64,000 bases of DNA, from the NCBI RefSeq assembly GCF_015277735.1, contig NZ_JADHDA010000004.1:310001-374000 (forward strand). Reading direction: 5' to 3'. This DNA is from Psychrobacter sp. NG254. Its GTDB lineage: Bacteria > Pseudomonadota > Gammaproteobacteria > Pseudomonadales > Moraxellaceae. The position numbers and the translations under genes are program-made. Position 1 is the first letter of the stretch. Each line of letters begins with the position of its first letter. Under the pieces are notes generated by a model, which ran no database searches, was not told the DNA's origin, and saw nothing but the letters and a program-made list of their open reading frames with translations. Shown here piece after piece: positions 45,488-54,611 of this stretch.

Positions 45488-47266
45488 TTACACTTCTTGC
45501 AGAAAAAGCTCTGTTCCTTTTTTTATCGGCAAATTCAAGGCGATTCCTACTTCTCCTATAGTTGCTTCATCGACATCATATCCATCAAGCTGAATTGAAT
45601 TTATAGCTAGTTTTGATAATTTTCCATCTTTTTTACCAATTAACGTTGAACCTATTTTTATAGTGCATGTATCAGTTAGATTTAAAATTGCTACTTTGCC
45701 ATTTTTAAATATTTCGTTTGAAATCCCAATCGATGTTGTGTTACTTGGCTCTAGCGTGATTAAACCGCAATCGAACAAACTATTTCTAACTTCTTCTTTA
45801 GTTATAATCCCATCTTCAATCAAAAAATATGCTTCATACAAGCTACAAGTAGTGATAAGCCCTCTATTCTCAAGCTTAGCATCATTAATTTGATTTTCGG
45901 TGAATGGTGGGTTTGCTCTATTTTCCGGAGCTAAATATCGTTGATGGTTGACTATATATAAGCCAAATACATCGAACTTTCCACGTTGCTCAGCTCTTCT
46001 ATATTTTATTTTGCTGATTTGCGAACAAGCTTTGTCTGTTGATGTTCCACCAATGCCTTTGATCTCAATGACAAGAAGCCCTTTATCTGTTTCAATTTGA
46101 AGATCTTCCTCAAATACATCTATTACTTTTTCATCCATATCCACAATTGAATCAAAACCGAGCCAATCCATATATTTTTGAATAGACTTAACTAACTCAT
46201 CACCAGTTTGAAAAATTAATTCATGCAAAAAACGGTATTGTTCTCTTGTCTCTTCAATCTATTGTTCAATGTTTTGAAGGCTTTTTCTATATTCAACACT
46301 CAGCTCAAGCTTTTGTCTTAATAATGCACCTTCATTTGGCAGTAAATACTCTCCATTATTCAACCATCCGAACTCACCATGGTAAGGAAAAATATCAGGC
46401 ATTACATCAGGAAGATATGTTTTAAAAAGCTCACTGATAAACTGACTTTTTTCTTTCATGTCAGGAAAAACTAAAATCAAACAGTTGTTAACCAAATGAG
46501 CATAACTTATAATTTCTTCGCGATCATTTAGTAGTAGTGGAATAAAATCTTCAATTTTTTGACTTGTGCCGTCTCTCCATGTAGTAGGATGCTTAAAAAC
46601 ATTACTGTACTCAATTTCGCTCAGGTGCTTTTCAAGAATCGAAGATATTTTTTCATTTCTTACAGCAACGGCTTTACTTCCATGCCTTTCCACTCTAAAA
46701 ACATTTGAGCTATAAAAATCTAAATTAGAGTAAGAAGGTCTATCTATTACTACGCTACCACGAGATGTAATTTCGACAAATTCATAGTCCGCCTTATTTT
46801 CTTGCCCAAAGAAGGCAATGATGATCGATCGCTTTTTTACTATATCTTTAATTTCTTTAGATATTATGTTTACAGTGATAGGTCTTGGATCAAAAACCTG
46901 TTCAGGAAAGTGGCTACGAAAAGCGTAAGCTTTGGAGCCTTTAGCATTTTCTAGACTGTGATCATTAGCTGAATAATTTTCTATTTTAGTGCCTGTCATG
47001 TCTAACATGACTATATCAAACTCATGCAAATTTTTCGGAGAGTCATAATTCAGCCTTATTAACCTTTCAGTATATGGCTGATTGTTTACTTTAATGCTAG
47101 ATCCCAGATTCCCCTTAACACAATTAAACTTCAATCGCTTAAGCTCTTGATGCACATCATCATCAAAATCGAACAAGCAGATCATAGGATGTTGGTGAAC
47201 CTCAGGTTGTTTGTTTTCGAAATCAGCTATAGGCTGCTCTTCTTTTTGCGTTAGCTTTCTTAACAT
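45488..47266 (-). pseudogene. PD-(D/E)xK nuclease-like protein, interrupted by one in-frame TAG
   Basis: Two frames in the same phase, 47266-46259 (335 codons) and onward to 45488, are separated by a single amber codon at 46259-46261. The ten codons after it (IEETREQYRF) and the next ones (LHELIFQTGDELVKSIQKYM) continue the helix before the stop (EYRKSLQNIEQ) as one coiled coil, and the second part has only a TTG and no ribosome-binding site. So it is one 592-codon gene. The second part has a restriction-endonuclease-like site, EEDLQIE..GLLVIEIKG. The N-terminal domain (FDIVMLDMTG) is unknown. It may be dead, or read through by a suppressor; it may be a defence nuclease. Confidence 0.75.
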
Positions 47267-47441
47267 AGACTACGTAATCCTGATCGATATGATTTAAGTG
47301 TGATATCTTACATTTCTCATTTGATGACTTATAATATCTTAAAATAAGATACATTATATTTTTTATAAAGTACCTAAAAAGCATTTGATAATCTTATTTG
47401 AAAAACTACAACTATAATAAACTAATCACTAAACCTTCACT

Positions 47442-48344
47442 TCAGCCACCCTTTATCCTCTCAACCAAAAAATCGACGGCGGCTTTTACCTTAGGCACTA
47501 GATAGCGCTGCTTTTGATACAGCAGATATACGGCCATATCAGCGTGCTGCGTGATTGCTAATGGATGCTCAAATTTAATCTCTTGCAATGCGCCTGACTC
47601 AAGGTATGAGGATAGTGCCCATCGAGTGGACATCAAAATACCTTCCCCGTCACAAGCCTTTTTGGCAAGCCATGGTCCATTGTTTGAAATTGCGACTGCT
47701 GGCCCTGAGACATCATGCCACTGATCGTCCACATAGCAGAGCCAAGGTGTTGGCCCATTTGGGGCTTTGAAATACAGGCCTTTATGTTCCTTTAATTCCA
47801 TCACATGACTAGGTGCGCCATGCATCTCTAAATAACTGGGCGACGCAACCGGTATAAACCCATTATCCATGAGCCTAATGGCAAGCACACGCTCATTTGG
47901 CGCATAACCACCGCGAATCGCAATATCGACATCGTCACGTCCCAATGCGGATAATTCATCACTGAGACTGACATCCAGCACAATCTCTGGATACAACTCA
48001 CCGAACTCATCCAACAGTGGTAGCAGTATTTTTTCACCAAAACCCACCATAGAGCTGATGCGTAACCGCCCCATTGGTGTCGTTTGATAACTGCGTACTG
48101 TTTCTTTGCTTTGCTCGAGCTGATCCAATACTTGCTGCATATCGTCATAATAGACCTGCCCTACTTCGGTCAATTTAACGATTCGGGTCGAACGCTTTAA
48201 TAATGTCGCGCCCAAGCTCTTTTCTAAATCAGATACTCGTCTCGATAGTGAGGATGGCGGTACATTGAATGCACTTGCCGCCTTAGTAAAACTGCCGGTC
48301 TCGACGACTTTGCTGAAATAGCGTATTGCCCGTAATTGATCCAA
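47442..48344 (-). CDS. LysR-family transcriptional regulator
   Basis: A 300-residue LysR protein starting at a TTG (48344) with a strong GGAGAGG five bases ahead; the ATG upstream runs into a stop. The helix-turn-helix is RYFSKVVETGSFTKAASAFN plus VPPSSLSRRVSDLE; the effector domain follows. It is divergent from the glutathione transferase gene with 185 bases between, the usual arrangement for a LysR protein and its target. Confidence 0.9.
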   Translation of the reverse strand: MDQLRAIRYFSKVVETGSFTKAASAFNVPPSSLSRRVSDLEKSLGATLLKRSTRIVKLTEVGQVYYDDMQQVLDQLEQSKETVRSYQTTPMGRLRISSMVGFGEKILLPLLDEFGELYPEIVLDVSLSDELSALGRDDVDIAIRGGYAPNERVLAIRLMDNGFIPVASPSYLEMHGAPSHVMELKEHKGLYFKAPNGPTPWLCYVDDQWHDVSGPAVAISNNGPWLAKKACDGEGILMSTRWALSSYLESGALQEIKFEHPLAITQHADMAVYLLYQKQRYLVPKVKAAVDFLVERIKGG

Positions 48345-48529
48345 TTAACCTCTCCATCTCATCGCTAGTTGATCATTGATTAATCACTACTTTTAAGTAT
48401 TTTGGTCTTATTGTTGCTTAAAAAGCAATAGTGATTCACGTTTTCCCTTATATATAACCACATTAAAACCAGTAATAATGTGTTTAAATTAAAAACTACA
48501 ACTTTTACTCTAATAATGGAAATGGACTT

Positions 48530-49207
48530 ATGATTACTTTGCATGGTTTTGCCGCAAGCAACTATTACAATATCGTGAAACACACCCTTTTATACAAAGA
48601 ACTGCCATTCCAAGAAGACCTGCTATACGCTGGTAGTGATGATCTACTCACCGTTAGCCCAGTGGGCAAAGTACCTGCTATCACCACAGCTGACGGCTTT
48701 AATCTGTCAGAGTCGAGCGTGATCTGTGATTTTTTAGAAGAGACTTACCCTGAAAAACCGCTTTACCCCAAAGATGCAGCAGAACGTGCCACCGTACGTC
48801 AAATAATGAAAATCGCAGAGCTGTATTTTGAGCTACCAAGTCGCCGTTTGATCCCTTATGTGTTTTCTGGCACTGATGCGCCTAACGCTATCAAGGATGA
48901 AGTACGCCAAGTATTGGGCCGCGGTATTATTGCCATGAATCGCCTATGTAAATTCTCGCCTTGGATTGCAGGCGAGCAATTCACCATGGCTGACATCTAT
49001 GTGCATCACGTCAATACCATTGTCAACGCTTTTGGATCTACTCAGCTTGAGTGGGATGTACTGGCGGAAGTGGACGGCATGAAAGAATGGAACAAAGCCA
49101 TGAGTAAAACCGACATCGCACAAAGCGTTCAGGCAGATAGCCAAGCGAACATGCCTGAATTCATGCAGCATGTGACCGCCCAAATTAAAGCCGCAAACGC
49201 TGGCTAG
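48530..49207 (+). CDS. glutathione S-transferase
   Basis: A 225-residue GST. The thioredoxin-fold N-terminus opens with ITLHGFAASNYYNIVKHTLL, contains VGKVPAI (cis-Pro) and LSESSVICDFLEETYP (glutathione gamma-Glu contact), and the C-terminal helical domain ends the protein. It likely conjugates glutathione to an electrophile. It is divergent from a LysR gene and 130 bases upstream of a medium-chain dehydrogenase gene on the same strand, so the three look like one detoxification locus. Confidence 0.88.
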   Translation: MITLHGFAASNYYNIVKHTLLYKELPFQEDLLYAGSDDLLTVSPVGKVPAITTADGFNLSESSVICDFLEETYPEKPLYPKDAAERATVRQIMKIAELYFELPSRRLIPYVFSGTDAPNAIKDEVRQVLGRGIIAMNRLCKFSPWIAGEQFTMADIYVHHVNTIVNAFGSTQLEWDVLAEVDGMKEWNKAMSKTDIAQSVQADSQANMPEFMQHVTAQIKAANAG

Positions 49208-49337
49208 TTCGATGCTAACTGGTTCAAGATTAAAAAGTATTTAACTACAGAACGACCTTTATTCAATGATTAAAAAGAGAGCCAATACAATACCGTCATT
49301 GGTTCAATAACTATAACGATTTGCAGGAGCAAACTTT

Positions 49338-50465
49338 ATGATAGATAAAAACTTACAACTTATTTCAACGGTTAGTGATGACAACAAACTGACCCTAAGC
49401 TTGCAAGACATTGATATGCCAACGCCGGGCGCGGATGAAATCGTCGTTCGTATTGAAGCGGCACCATTGAATCCTTCTGATTTTGGGGTTATGTTCAGCG
49501 CGGCTGACATGTCGACTGCAGTACAGTCAGGCACCGAGCAAAGCCCAGTCGTTACTGCTGACGTGCCAGCCAAGTATATGCCATCACTCAAAACTCGCGT
49601 TGGTAAAGACACACCAGTAGGTAATGAAGGTGCTGGTACTGTGATTGCCGCAGGCTCATCGCCTGAAGCGCAAGCATTGATGGGCAAGATGGTTGCCGTC
49701 ATCGGTGGAGGTACTTATCGTCAGTACCACTGTGTCAATGTCAAAAGCTGCTTGGTATTAAAAGAAGGCACGACGGCTAAAGAAGGGGCTTCTTCTTTTG
49801 TGAATCCACTTACTGCATTAGCGATGGTCGAAACCATGCGTGCGGAAGGCCACAAAGCCATTATTCATGCAGCGGCAGCATCTAGCCTTGGTCAAATGCT
49901 TAACCGCATCTGTATGGCCGACGGTGTTGATTTGATCAATATCGTGCGTAAGGAAGAGCAAGAAAAACTACTACGTGATATGGGTGCAAAATATGTGGTC
50001 AACTCAAGCAGTGATACGTTCCTCAAGGACTTGACGGCAGCGATTGTCGAAACAGGCGCCACTATCTCATTCGATCCTATCGGCGGCGGTCAATTAACCA
50101 GCGATATTTTGAACTGCATGGAAGCGGCCATTACCCGTGATGTAGAAGAATATAGCGTCTATGGCTCAAACACCTTCAAACAAGCCTATGTCTATGGGGC
50201 ATTAAACCGTGGTCCTATCACGCTAAATCGTAACTTTGGTTTTTCTTGGGGTGTGAATGGTTTCTTATTATTCAATGCGCTAGGCAAATTGGGTACCAAA
50301 ACAGTCATGTCAATGCGTCAAAGAGTTGCAGAAGAGATCACCACTACCTTTGCAAGCAGCTATACGCATGAAGTGACGTTAGAAGAAGCCTTACAATTAA
50401 AGTCAATCGCCAAATATGGCAAACAAGCCACTGGTGAGAAGTACTTGATCACGCCTCAGGGCTAA
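49338..50465 (+). CDS. medium-chain (zinc-type) alcohol dehydrogenase / quinone reductase-like protein
   Basis: A 375-residue MDR-family oxidoreductase with AGGAG before its ATG. The catalytic domain has IEAAPLNPSDFGVM and GNEGAGTVIAAG; the Rossmann domain has IIHAAAASSLGQMLNRI instead of the standard GxGxxG, which is usual for quinone-reductase-like members. No zinc-binding Cys set is obvious, so it may be zinc-free. It follows the GST gene and ends at a strong terminator. Confidence 0.82.
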   Translation: MIDKNLQLISTVSDDNKLTLSLQDIDMPTPGADEIVVRIEAAPLNPSDFGVMFSAADMSTAVQSGTEQSPVVTADVPAKYMPSLKTRVGKDTPVGNEGAGTVIAAGSSPEAQALMGKMVAVIGGGTYRQYHCVNVKSCLVLKEGTTAKEGASSFVNPLTALAMVETMRAEGHKAIIHAAAASSLGQMLNRICMADGVDLINIVRKEEQEKLLRDMGAKYVVNSSSDTFLKDLTAAIVETGATISFDPIGGGQLTSDILNCMEAAITRDVEEYSVYGSNTFKQAYVYGALNRGPITLNRNFGFSWGVNGFLLFNALGKLGTKTVMSMRQRVAEEITTTFASSYTHEVTLEEALQLKSIAKYGKQATGEKYLITPQG

Positions 50466-50497
50466 TTATTGCTTGTATGAGTGATTCTGAACTATAG

Positions 50498-50528
50498 AAA
50501 AGCAGATATCGATGATATCTGCTTTTTT
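50498..50528 (+). terminator. rho-independent terminator
   Basis: AAAAGCAGATATC (50498-50510) pairs perfectly with GATATCTGCTTTT (50514-50526) and runs into T residues. It ends the GST / dehydrogenase unit. Confidence 0.92.
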
Positions 50529-50814
50529 GTGTTTGATAATAATGACGTATCTAGAATAATTAGATAAGAAGATTAAGTACCCAGTTTTGAGGCTTAAGTT
50601 TTAAGATTAAAATTTACGAATTTACCAAACTCTTGGTTGCATCTATCTGCCATTGCGCCTAATATCTTGCCCCATAATATCATTCTATTTTTTAAAACAT
50701 AGTCGATTTATCAGCTGTCAGTTGAAAGACACCCTATTTGACATACGTCTTTCATATCGGATCGATTATCGAGCCATAGTAGGCTCAGCTACTCACAATA
50801 AAGAGGGACTTATT

Positions 50815-51747
50815 ATGCCAATTAAAACAACCACAATTATTGATGGTGGCATGGGACGAGAACTTGCCAAGCGCGGTGCACCGTTTCGTCAACCTGAATG
50901 GTCGGCGCTCGCGATGATAGAAGCACCCGAAATTGTCCGTGACGTACACCGCGCTTATATCCAAAGCGGTGCAGATGTCATTACCACCAACAGCTATGCC
51001 CTAGTCCCCTTTCATATTGGCGCAGAGCGGTTTGCTGATCAAGCTCAAGCGTTGGCTGCATCGGCAGGAGAGATGGCACGTGCAGCAGTCACGATGGAAG
51101 GTACTGCGACCAAAGTAGCAGGCTCTATCCCGCCACTATTTGGCTCATATCGCGCAGATTTATTTGATGCTGACCACGTAGAAGATATTGGCACCCCGCT
51201 TATAAAAGGGTTGAGTCCGCATGTGGATTTTTGGCTGGCTGAAACCCAAAGCCTAATCGCAGAGTCTGTGGCAGTTCGTGAGCTACTGAGCACACTAGAT
51301 AAGGACAATAAGCCACTGTGGGTTGCTTTTACTTTAGAAGACAATATGGATATCGACGTACCTCGTCTGCGCTCAGGGGAGACGGTGCAAGAAGCGGTGG
51401 CAAAAATGGCCGACCTTGATATCGAGGCGATACTGTTTAACTGTTGCCAGCCTGAAGTGATCGATCAGGCGCTAGAAACTGCCCAAAACGTGTTGCAAGA
51501 AAAAGACGCGGCGCATATCAAGCTAGGGGCATATGCCAATGCCTTTCCGCCACAACCAAAAGATGCCGCTGCAAATGATACGCTCAATAATGTGCGTGAC
51601 GATCTCACCCCGCCTGCATATCTGCTCTGGGCGCAAAAATGGCACGCGCAAGGTGCATCATTGATTGGCGGTTGCTGCGGTATTGGCCCTGAGCATATTC
51701 AGGCGTTGAGCCAACACTTCACAGATGATTCGATAACATCGAAATAA
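50815..51747 (+). CDS. homocysteine S-methyltransferase family protein
   Basis: Start at 50815 with GAGGGA seven bases upstream; the 54 extra codons of the longer frame look non-coding. The 310-residue protein transfers a methyl group to homocysteine, from S-methylmethionine or a related donor. Zinc-binding cysteines are visible in FNCCQPEVI and LIGGCCGIGPEHI; the substrate loop is DGGMGRELAKRGAPF. Relatives include MmuM and BHMT. It is monocistronic, ended by a strong terminator. The 286 bases before it (50529-50814) contain no other gene. Confidence 0.9.
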   Translation: MPIKTTTIIDGGMGRELAKRGAPFRQPEWSALAMIEAPEIVRDVHRAYIQSGADVITTNSYALVPFHIGAERFADQAQALAASAGEMARAAVTMEGTATKVAGSIPPLFGSYRADLFDADHVEDIGTPLIKGLSPHVDFWLAETQSLIAESVAVRELLSTLDKDNKPLWVAFTLEDNMDIDVPRLRSGETVQEAVAKMADLDIEAILFNCCQPEVIDQALETAQNVLQEKDAAHIKLGAYANAFPPQPKDAAANDTLNNVRDDLTPPAYLLWAQKWHAQGASLIGGCCGIGPEHIQALSQHFTDDSITSK

Positions 51748-51775
51748 CATAATATAGAACGCCAAAATAAATAAA

Positions 51776-51809
51776 AAGTCCAAAAAACTAGCGTTTTTTG
51801 GACTTTTTT
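51776..51809 (+). terminator. rho-independent terminator
   Basis: AAGTCCAAAAAAC (51776-51788) pairs perfectly with GTTTTTTGGACTT (51793-51805) followed by T residues. Confidence 0.92.
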
Positions 51810-51823
51810 AGTCGAATATTTTA

Positions 51824-51993
51824 GGGCGTGTCTTCAATTAAAAAATGGTGATAAAAATGAGATAAATTGCCGTCAAACAAGGAAAATAGCGCAGATAATA
51901 TCGGGATATTAACCAGCTGTTTGACGATGTTTGGCAAGATTTAGCCATTTTTAGCCCATTGAGATAACTATCGAGTGAATTGAAGACACGACC
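51824..51993. mobile_element. 170-bp MITE-like element
   Basis: Terminal inverted repeats GGGCGTGTCTTCAATT at 51824-51839 and, reversed, GGTCGTGTCTTCAATT at 51978-51993 differ by one base. The element is flanked by TA on both sides (51822-51823 and 51994-51995), a TA duplication as made by IS630/mariner-type transposases. No coding sequence is inside; an inner dyad GTCAAACA..TGTTTGAC can fold. A transposase in trans would be needed to move it. Confidence 0.8.
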
Positions 51994-52020
51994 TAGTATG
52001 ACTGTTTGCAATGCTCGTTT

Positions 52021-52506
52021 TTAACTCTTTAAAAAGGCCTCAATCTTTGGTTTGATGGTCAGAGAAATAATGATCATCAATGTCACGCCAACCGGCAGAG
52101 CCGCTAAAAAACCTACTAGCCAACCATGCAAAAAGGCTGCTGTGTCCGAAAAACCAATAGTATTGGTCGCGGTGCTAAAAGCCAGCATAGACTCCATAGC
52201 GCAAGCCATCAGTACGCCAACGATGAGATTACGCTTATGTGCTTTCATATCAGGTAGCAGCCGGTTAACACCTTTAGTTATCAACCCAATGAGTAGAATA
52301 CCAATGGGCATCACCGCAAAAGCGGATAGCAGGGCTTTAGACCAATCGCTAAAAAAGCTACTGGTATACCCCACATTCATATAAGTCATAATGCCGGTCA
52401 ATAACCCGCCCATAACCGTCATTATAGCGAGTACTACCAACACTTTATGAAGTAGCGGTGTTTTTTTGCCATTCGTATTAAGCAACAAACTGTTTTGCAA
52501 AGCCAT
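52021..52506 (-). CDS. DUF2798 family membrane protein
   Basis: Start at 52506 with AGGAAGG ahead. The 161-residue protein has four hydrophobic segments in two repeated halves (about 18-85 and 95-158), the second with KRNLIVGVLMACAMESMLAF, matching DUF2798. The function is not known. It follows the second siderophore-interacting protein gene by 34 bases on the same strand, so the two are co-transcribed, probably under the MarR regulator upstream. Confidence 0.75.
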   Translation of the reverse strand: MALQNSLLLNTNGKKTPLLHKVLVVLAIMTVMGGLLTGIMTYMNVGYTSSFFSDWSKALLSAFAVMPIGILLIGLITKGVNRLLPDMKAHKRNLIVGVLMACAMESMLAFSTATNTIGFSDTAAFLHGWLVGFLAALPVGVTLMIIISLTIKPKIEAFLKS

Positions 52507-52540
52507 TATTACCTTCCTATCGTAACCAATATCGTCTGAA

Positions 52541-53335
52541 TCACTCTGCGTCTTTTTCTTCGCGGCGAGCGTTTGCGGACTGATCTTCAGCCACACCTGC
52601 TTTCCAATAAGAAAAAGCATACAGCTCGTCTTTCGACCACTGCTGCTCACCTTTTAAATACTGACGAATGCCTTTGACTGATTCAAACTCACTCGCCACA
52701 TAAGCAAAGCGGCTTTGCGCGGCATCTGGTAGCGTGAGCGCTTTTACGGCATCAATCAATTGACTGTCTTGCATCGGGTCTGCGTTGTGTAGCCATGTCA
52801 TTTTTATATTGGCGGCCGTTGGCAGATCTTGTTCGTCCTCGAGCCCATGCACTTCGATGACGCAGTGGCCGCTAGTCGTAGCAGGCAGACTCTCTAGTAT
52901 CGCGCCAAGCACTGGTATGGCAGTGGCATCACCCGCTAATAATATATGATCTGTGGTAGGGCACAGCGCCTTGTTTTTTGGCTTCATCATCACACCCAGC
53001 TCATCACCTACTTGAGTATGGGTGGCCCAGCCTGAGGCAGGAGCTGCATCACCATGAGCAACAAAGTCAATCCAGATCTGTTGTTTTTCGACATCTACGC
53101 CGCGATGAGTATAAGTACGTATCACAAAGCTGGATTTATCATTGAGGTCAAGGGCTTGGGTTTTATCGATAGGAATGGCTACTTTGTTGTTTGCCCCTAC
53201 GGTCATGGTGGCAATATTGGCAATCGTATCAGGCTGTGCGGTCAGATAAATGCGAATATAATGCGGCGTCAGCATTTGCTTATCAGCCACGATCATGACT
53301 TCTCGTACAGGTGTTTGGCTAATCGTATTATTCAT
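52541..53335 (-). CDS. siderophore-interacting protein (short form, ViuB-like)
   Basis: A 264-residue FAD-dependent ferric-siderophore reductase of standard length: FVIRTYTHR (flavin loop), DFVAHGDAAPASGWATHTQVG, LLAGDATAIPVLGAILE, RFAYVASEFESVKGIRQYL and a C-terminal YAFSYWKAG. Unlike the long form at 34177-35496 it has no N-terminal extension, no Fur box was seen, and it lies in a MarR-led operon. This suggests control by a small molecule and not by iron. NADPH would be the electron source. Confidence 0.85.
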   Translation of the reverse strand: MNNTISQTPVREVMIVADKQMLTPHYIRIYLTAQPDTIANIATMTVGANNKVAIPIDKTQALDLNDKSSFVIRTYTHRGVDVEKQQIWIDFVAHGDAAPASGWATHTQVGDELGVMMKPKNKALCPTTDHILLAGDATAIPVLGAILESLPATTSGHCVIEVHGLEDEQDLPTAANIKMTWLHNADPMQDSQLIDAVKALTLPDAAQSRFAYVASEFESVKGIRQYLKGEQQWSKDELYAFSYWKAGVAEDQSANARREEKDAE

Positions 53336-53452
53336 AATATTTTTCCATTTTGCAGCTATTAACTGTTATTTAGATTTGGATATCGTTAATCGAAATTTTT
53401 CAATCATTGCTACTGACATTGTGGCAAGTGAGGGTTAATTCATAACGACTAC

Positions 53453-53902
53453 TTATTCACCCACACTATTGCTTGCGCTGTTTTTGACATTGTCGATCAT
53501 CGTACGGCTAACTTGAAAAAACAGTGACAGCTCAACGATGGTGAGATTTTTTGTCAGTTGCCCACGCGCCCAGTCTTCTGCTGCATTAAGCTTTTCCATC
53601 ACTGCCTCGCCTTTAGCGGTTGGTTGTAACAGCTGGCTACGACCATCTAGCGGATTGGCTTTTTTGACAATTAAGTCAGCGGCTAGCAAATCATTCAATG
53701 CACGTGTGATTTGTGCCTTATCTCGCTCAATACGCTCCGCAATGGATTTGGCTGTACTCTCAGAATTGTAATAGACGCTTTTTAGGGTTCTGATATGTGT
53801 CACTGACAATTCCAGCTTTTGACGCTTAATACCTTCAAGCAATAGATTGGTATAAGTGTGCATCAGTTGATGCAATGTTTCGCTCAATGAGTTCTTAGAC
53901 AT
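53453..53902 (-). CDS. MarR-family transcriptional regulator
   Basis: Start at 53902 with GAGGG close upstream; 149 residues. The winged helix is visible in ESTAKSIAERIERDKAQITR and LLAADLIVKKANPLDGRSQL, the wing motif of MarR proteins. It precedes the siderophore-interacting protein and DUF2798 genes on the same strand with a gap of 117 bases. Two matching palindromes lie directly before it, so it very likely represses its own transcription and that of the operon. Confidence 0.88.
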   Translation of the reverse strand: MSKNSLSETLHQLMHTYTNLLLEGIKRQKLELSVTHIRTLKSVYYNSESTAKSIAERIERDKAQITRALNDLLAADLIVKKANPLDGRSQLLQPTAKGEAVMEKLNAAEDWARGQLTKNLTIVELSLFFQVSRTMIDNVKNSASNSVGE

Positions 53903-53912
53903 ACGACCCTCT

Positions 53913-53968
53913 ATATATAGTTGATATAAGCAACTATATATAATATGGTTGATATTGTCAACCATATT
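53913..53968 (-). promoter_or_regulatory. paired MarR operators
   Basis: Two palindromes share the core GTTG-N7-CAAC: ATATATAGTTG..CAACTATATAT (53913-53941) and AATATGGTTG..CAACCATATT (53942-53968), back to back before the MarR start. The identical half-site and spacing point to one protein binding both. Confidence 0.82.
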
Positions 53969-54611
53969 CTAATATTTCAAATTTCGGTTATGTAGCTTCA
54001 GTCATGTAGCTTCTGTTTCTGTTTCTAAACACCAAGTCGCCATCACCAATGATGGTACTCACTTTCGTTATCGCTACCGACTAACGATAAAAACTGGTTT
54101 TTAAATTTGCACAGAGTAGTACTATGACCCTACTTTTATTATTCTGTGCGCGTACACGAGCACTGTTTATGTCAAAAATCTCATAAAATCCTTAATGAGT
54201 AAGGGGTTAGCGTTATTTACCACCATTACTTATGTCTATAAAATTTAGCGATAATCGCATATAAGCCAATAAATGCACGGCTTACTCTTAGTCTGTGCCC
54301 TATCAGCTCATTATTTTGCCAATTATGATATAATCATCCCCAAGGGTAACTTGGGGATGATTAATAGTTAACTAGTTGATAAAAATAATATTATATTAAA
54401 CAATTAAAAAACAGGTGTCCTTATTGGTGTCCATTGAGAAATAATAAGTGGGTATAGAGATAAAGCAGATGTCATACGTTAATTTACTAACGCTAAGCCT
54501 ATACTGTGCAAGACATTCAGTTATTTACTACCACATTTAATATATACCGTTGTGTGTTTATTTAACGACAAATGGTCTTAAACCGACTATATAACCATCA
54601 TGGAATAATGA
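53969..54611. other. gap before the integrase; perfect hairpin and short direct repeat
   Basis: No gene was found. AATCATCCCCAAG (54332-54344) pairs perfectly with CTTGGGGATGATT (54350-54362), without a T run. GGTGTCC occurs twice, at 54414-54420 and 54426-54432, close to the integrase start; such repeats near an integrase gene may be arm-type binding sites. No tRNA or tmRNA attachment site was recognised here. Confidence 0.5.

Noticed and set aside
54332..54362. Perfect 13-bp hairpin as a rho-independent terminator
   Set aside because: No T run follows on either strand and no gene ends nearby; left as an unexplained hairpin.
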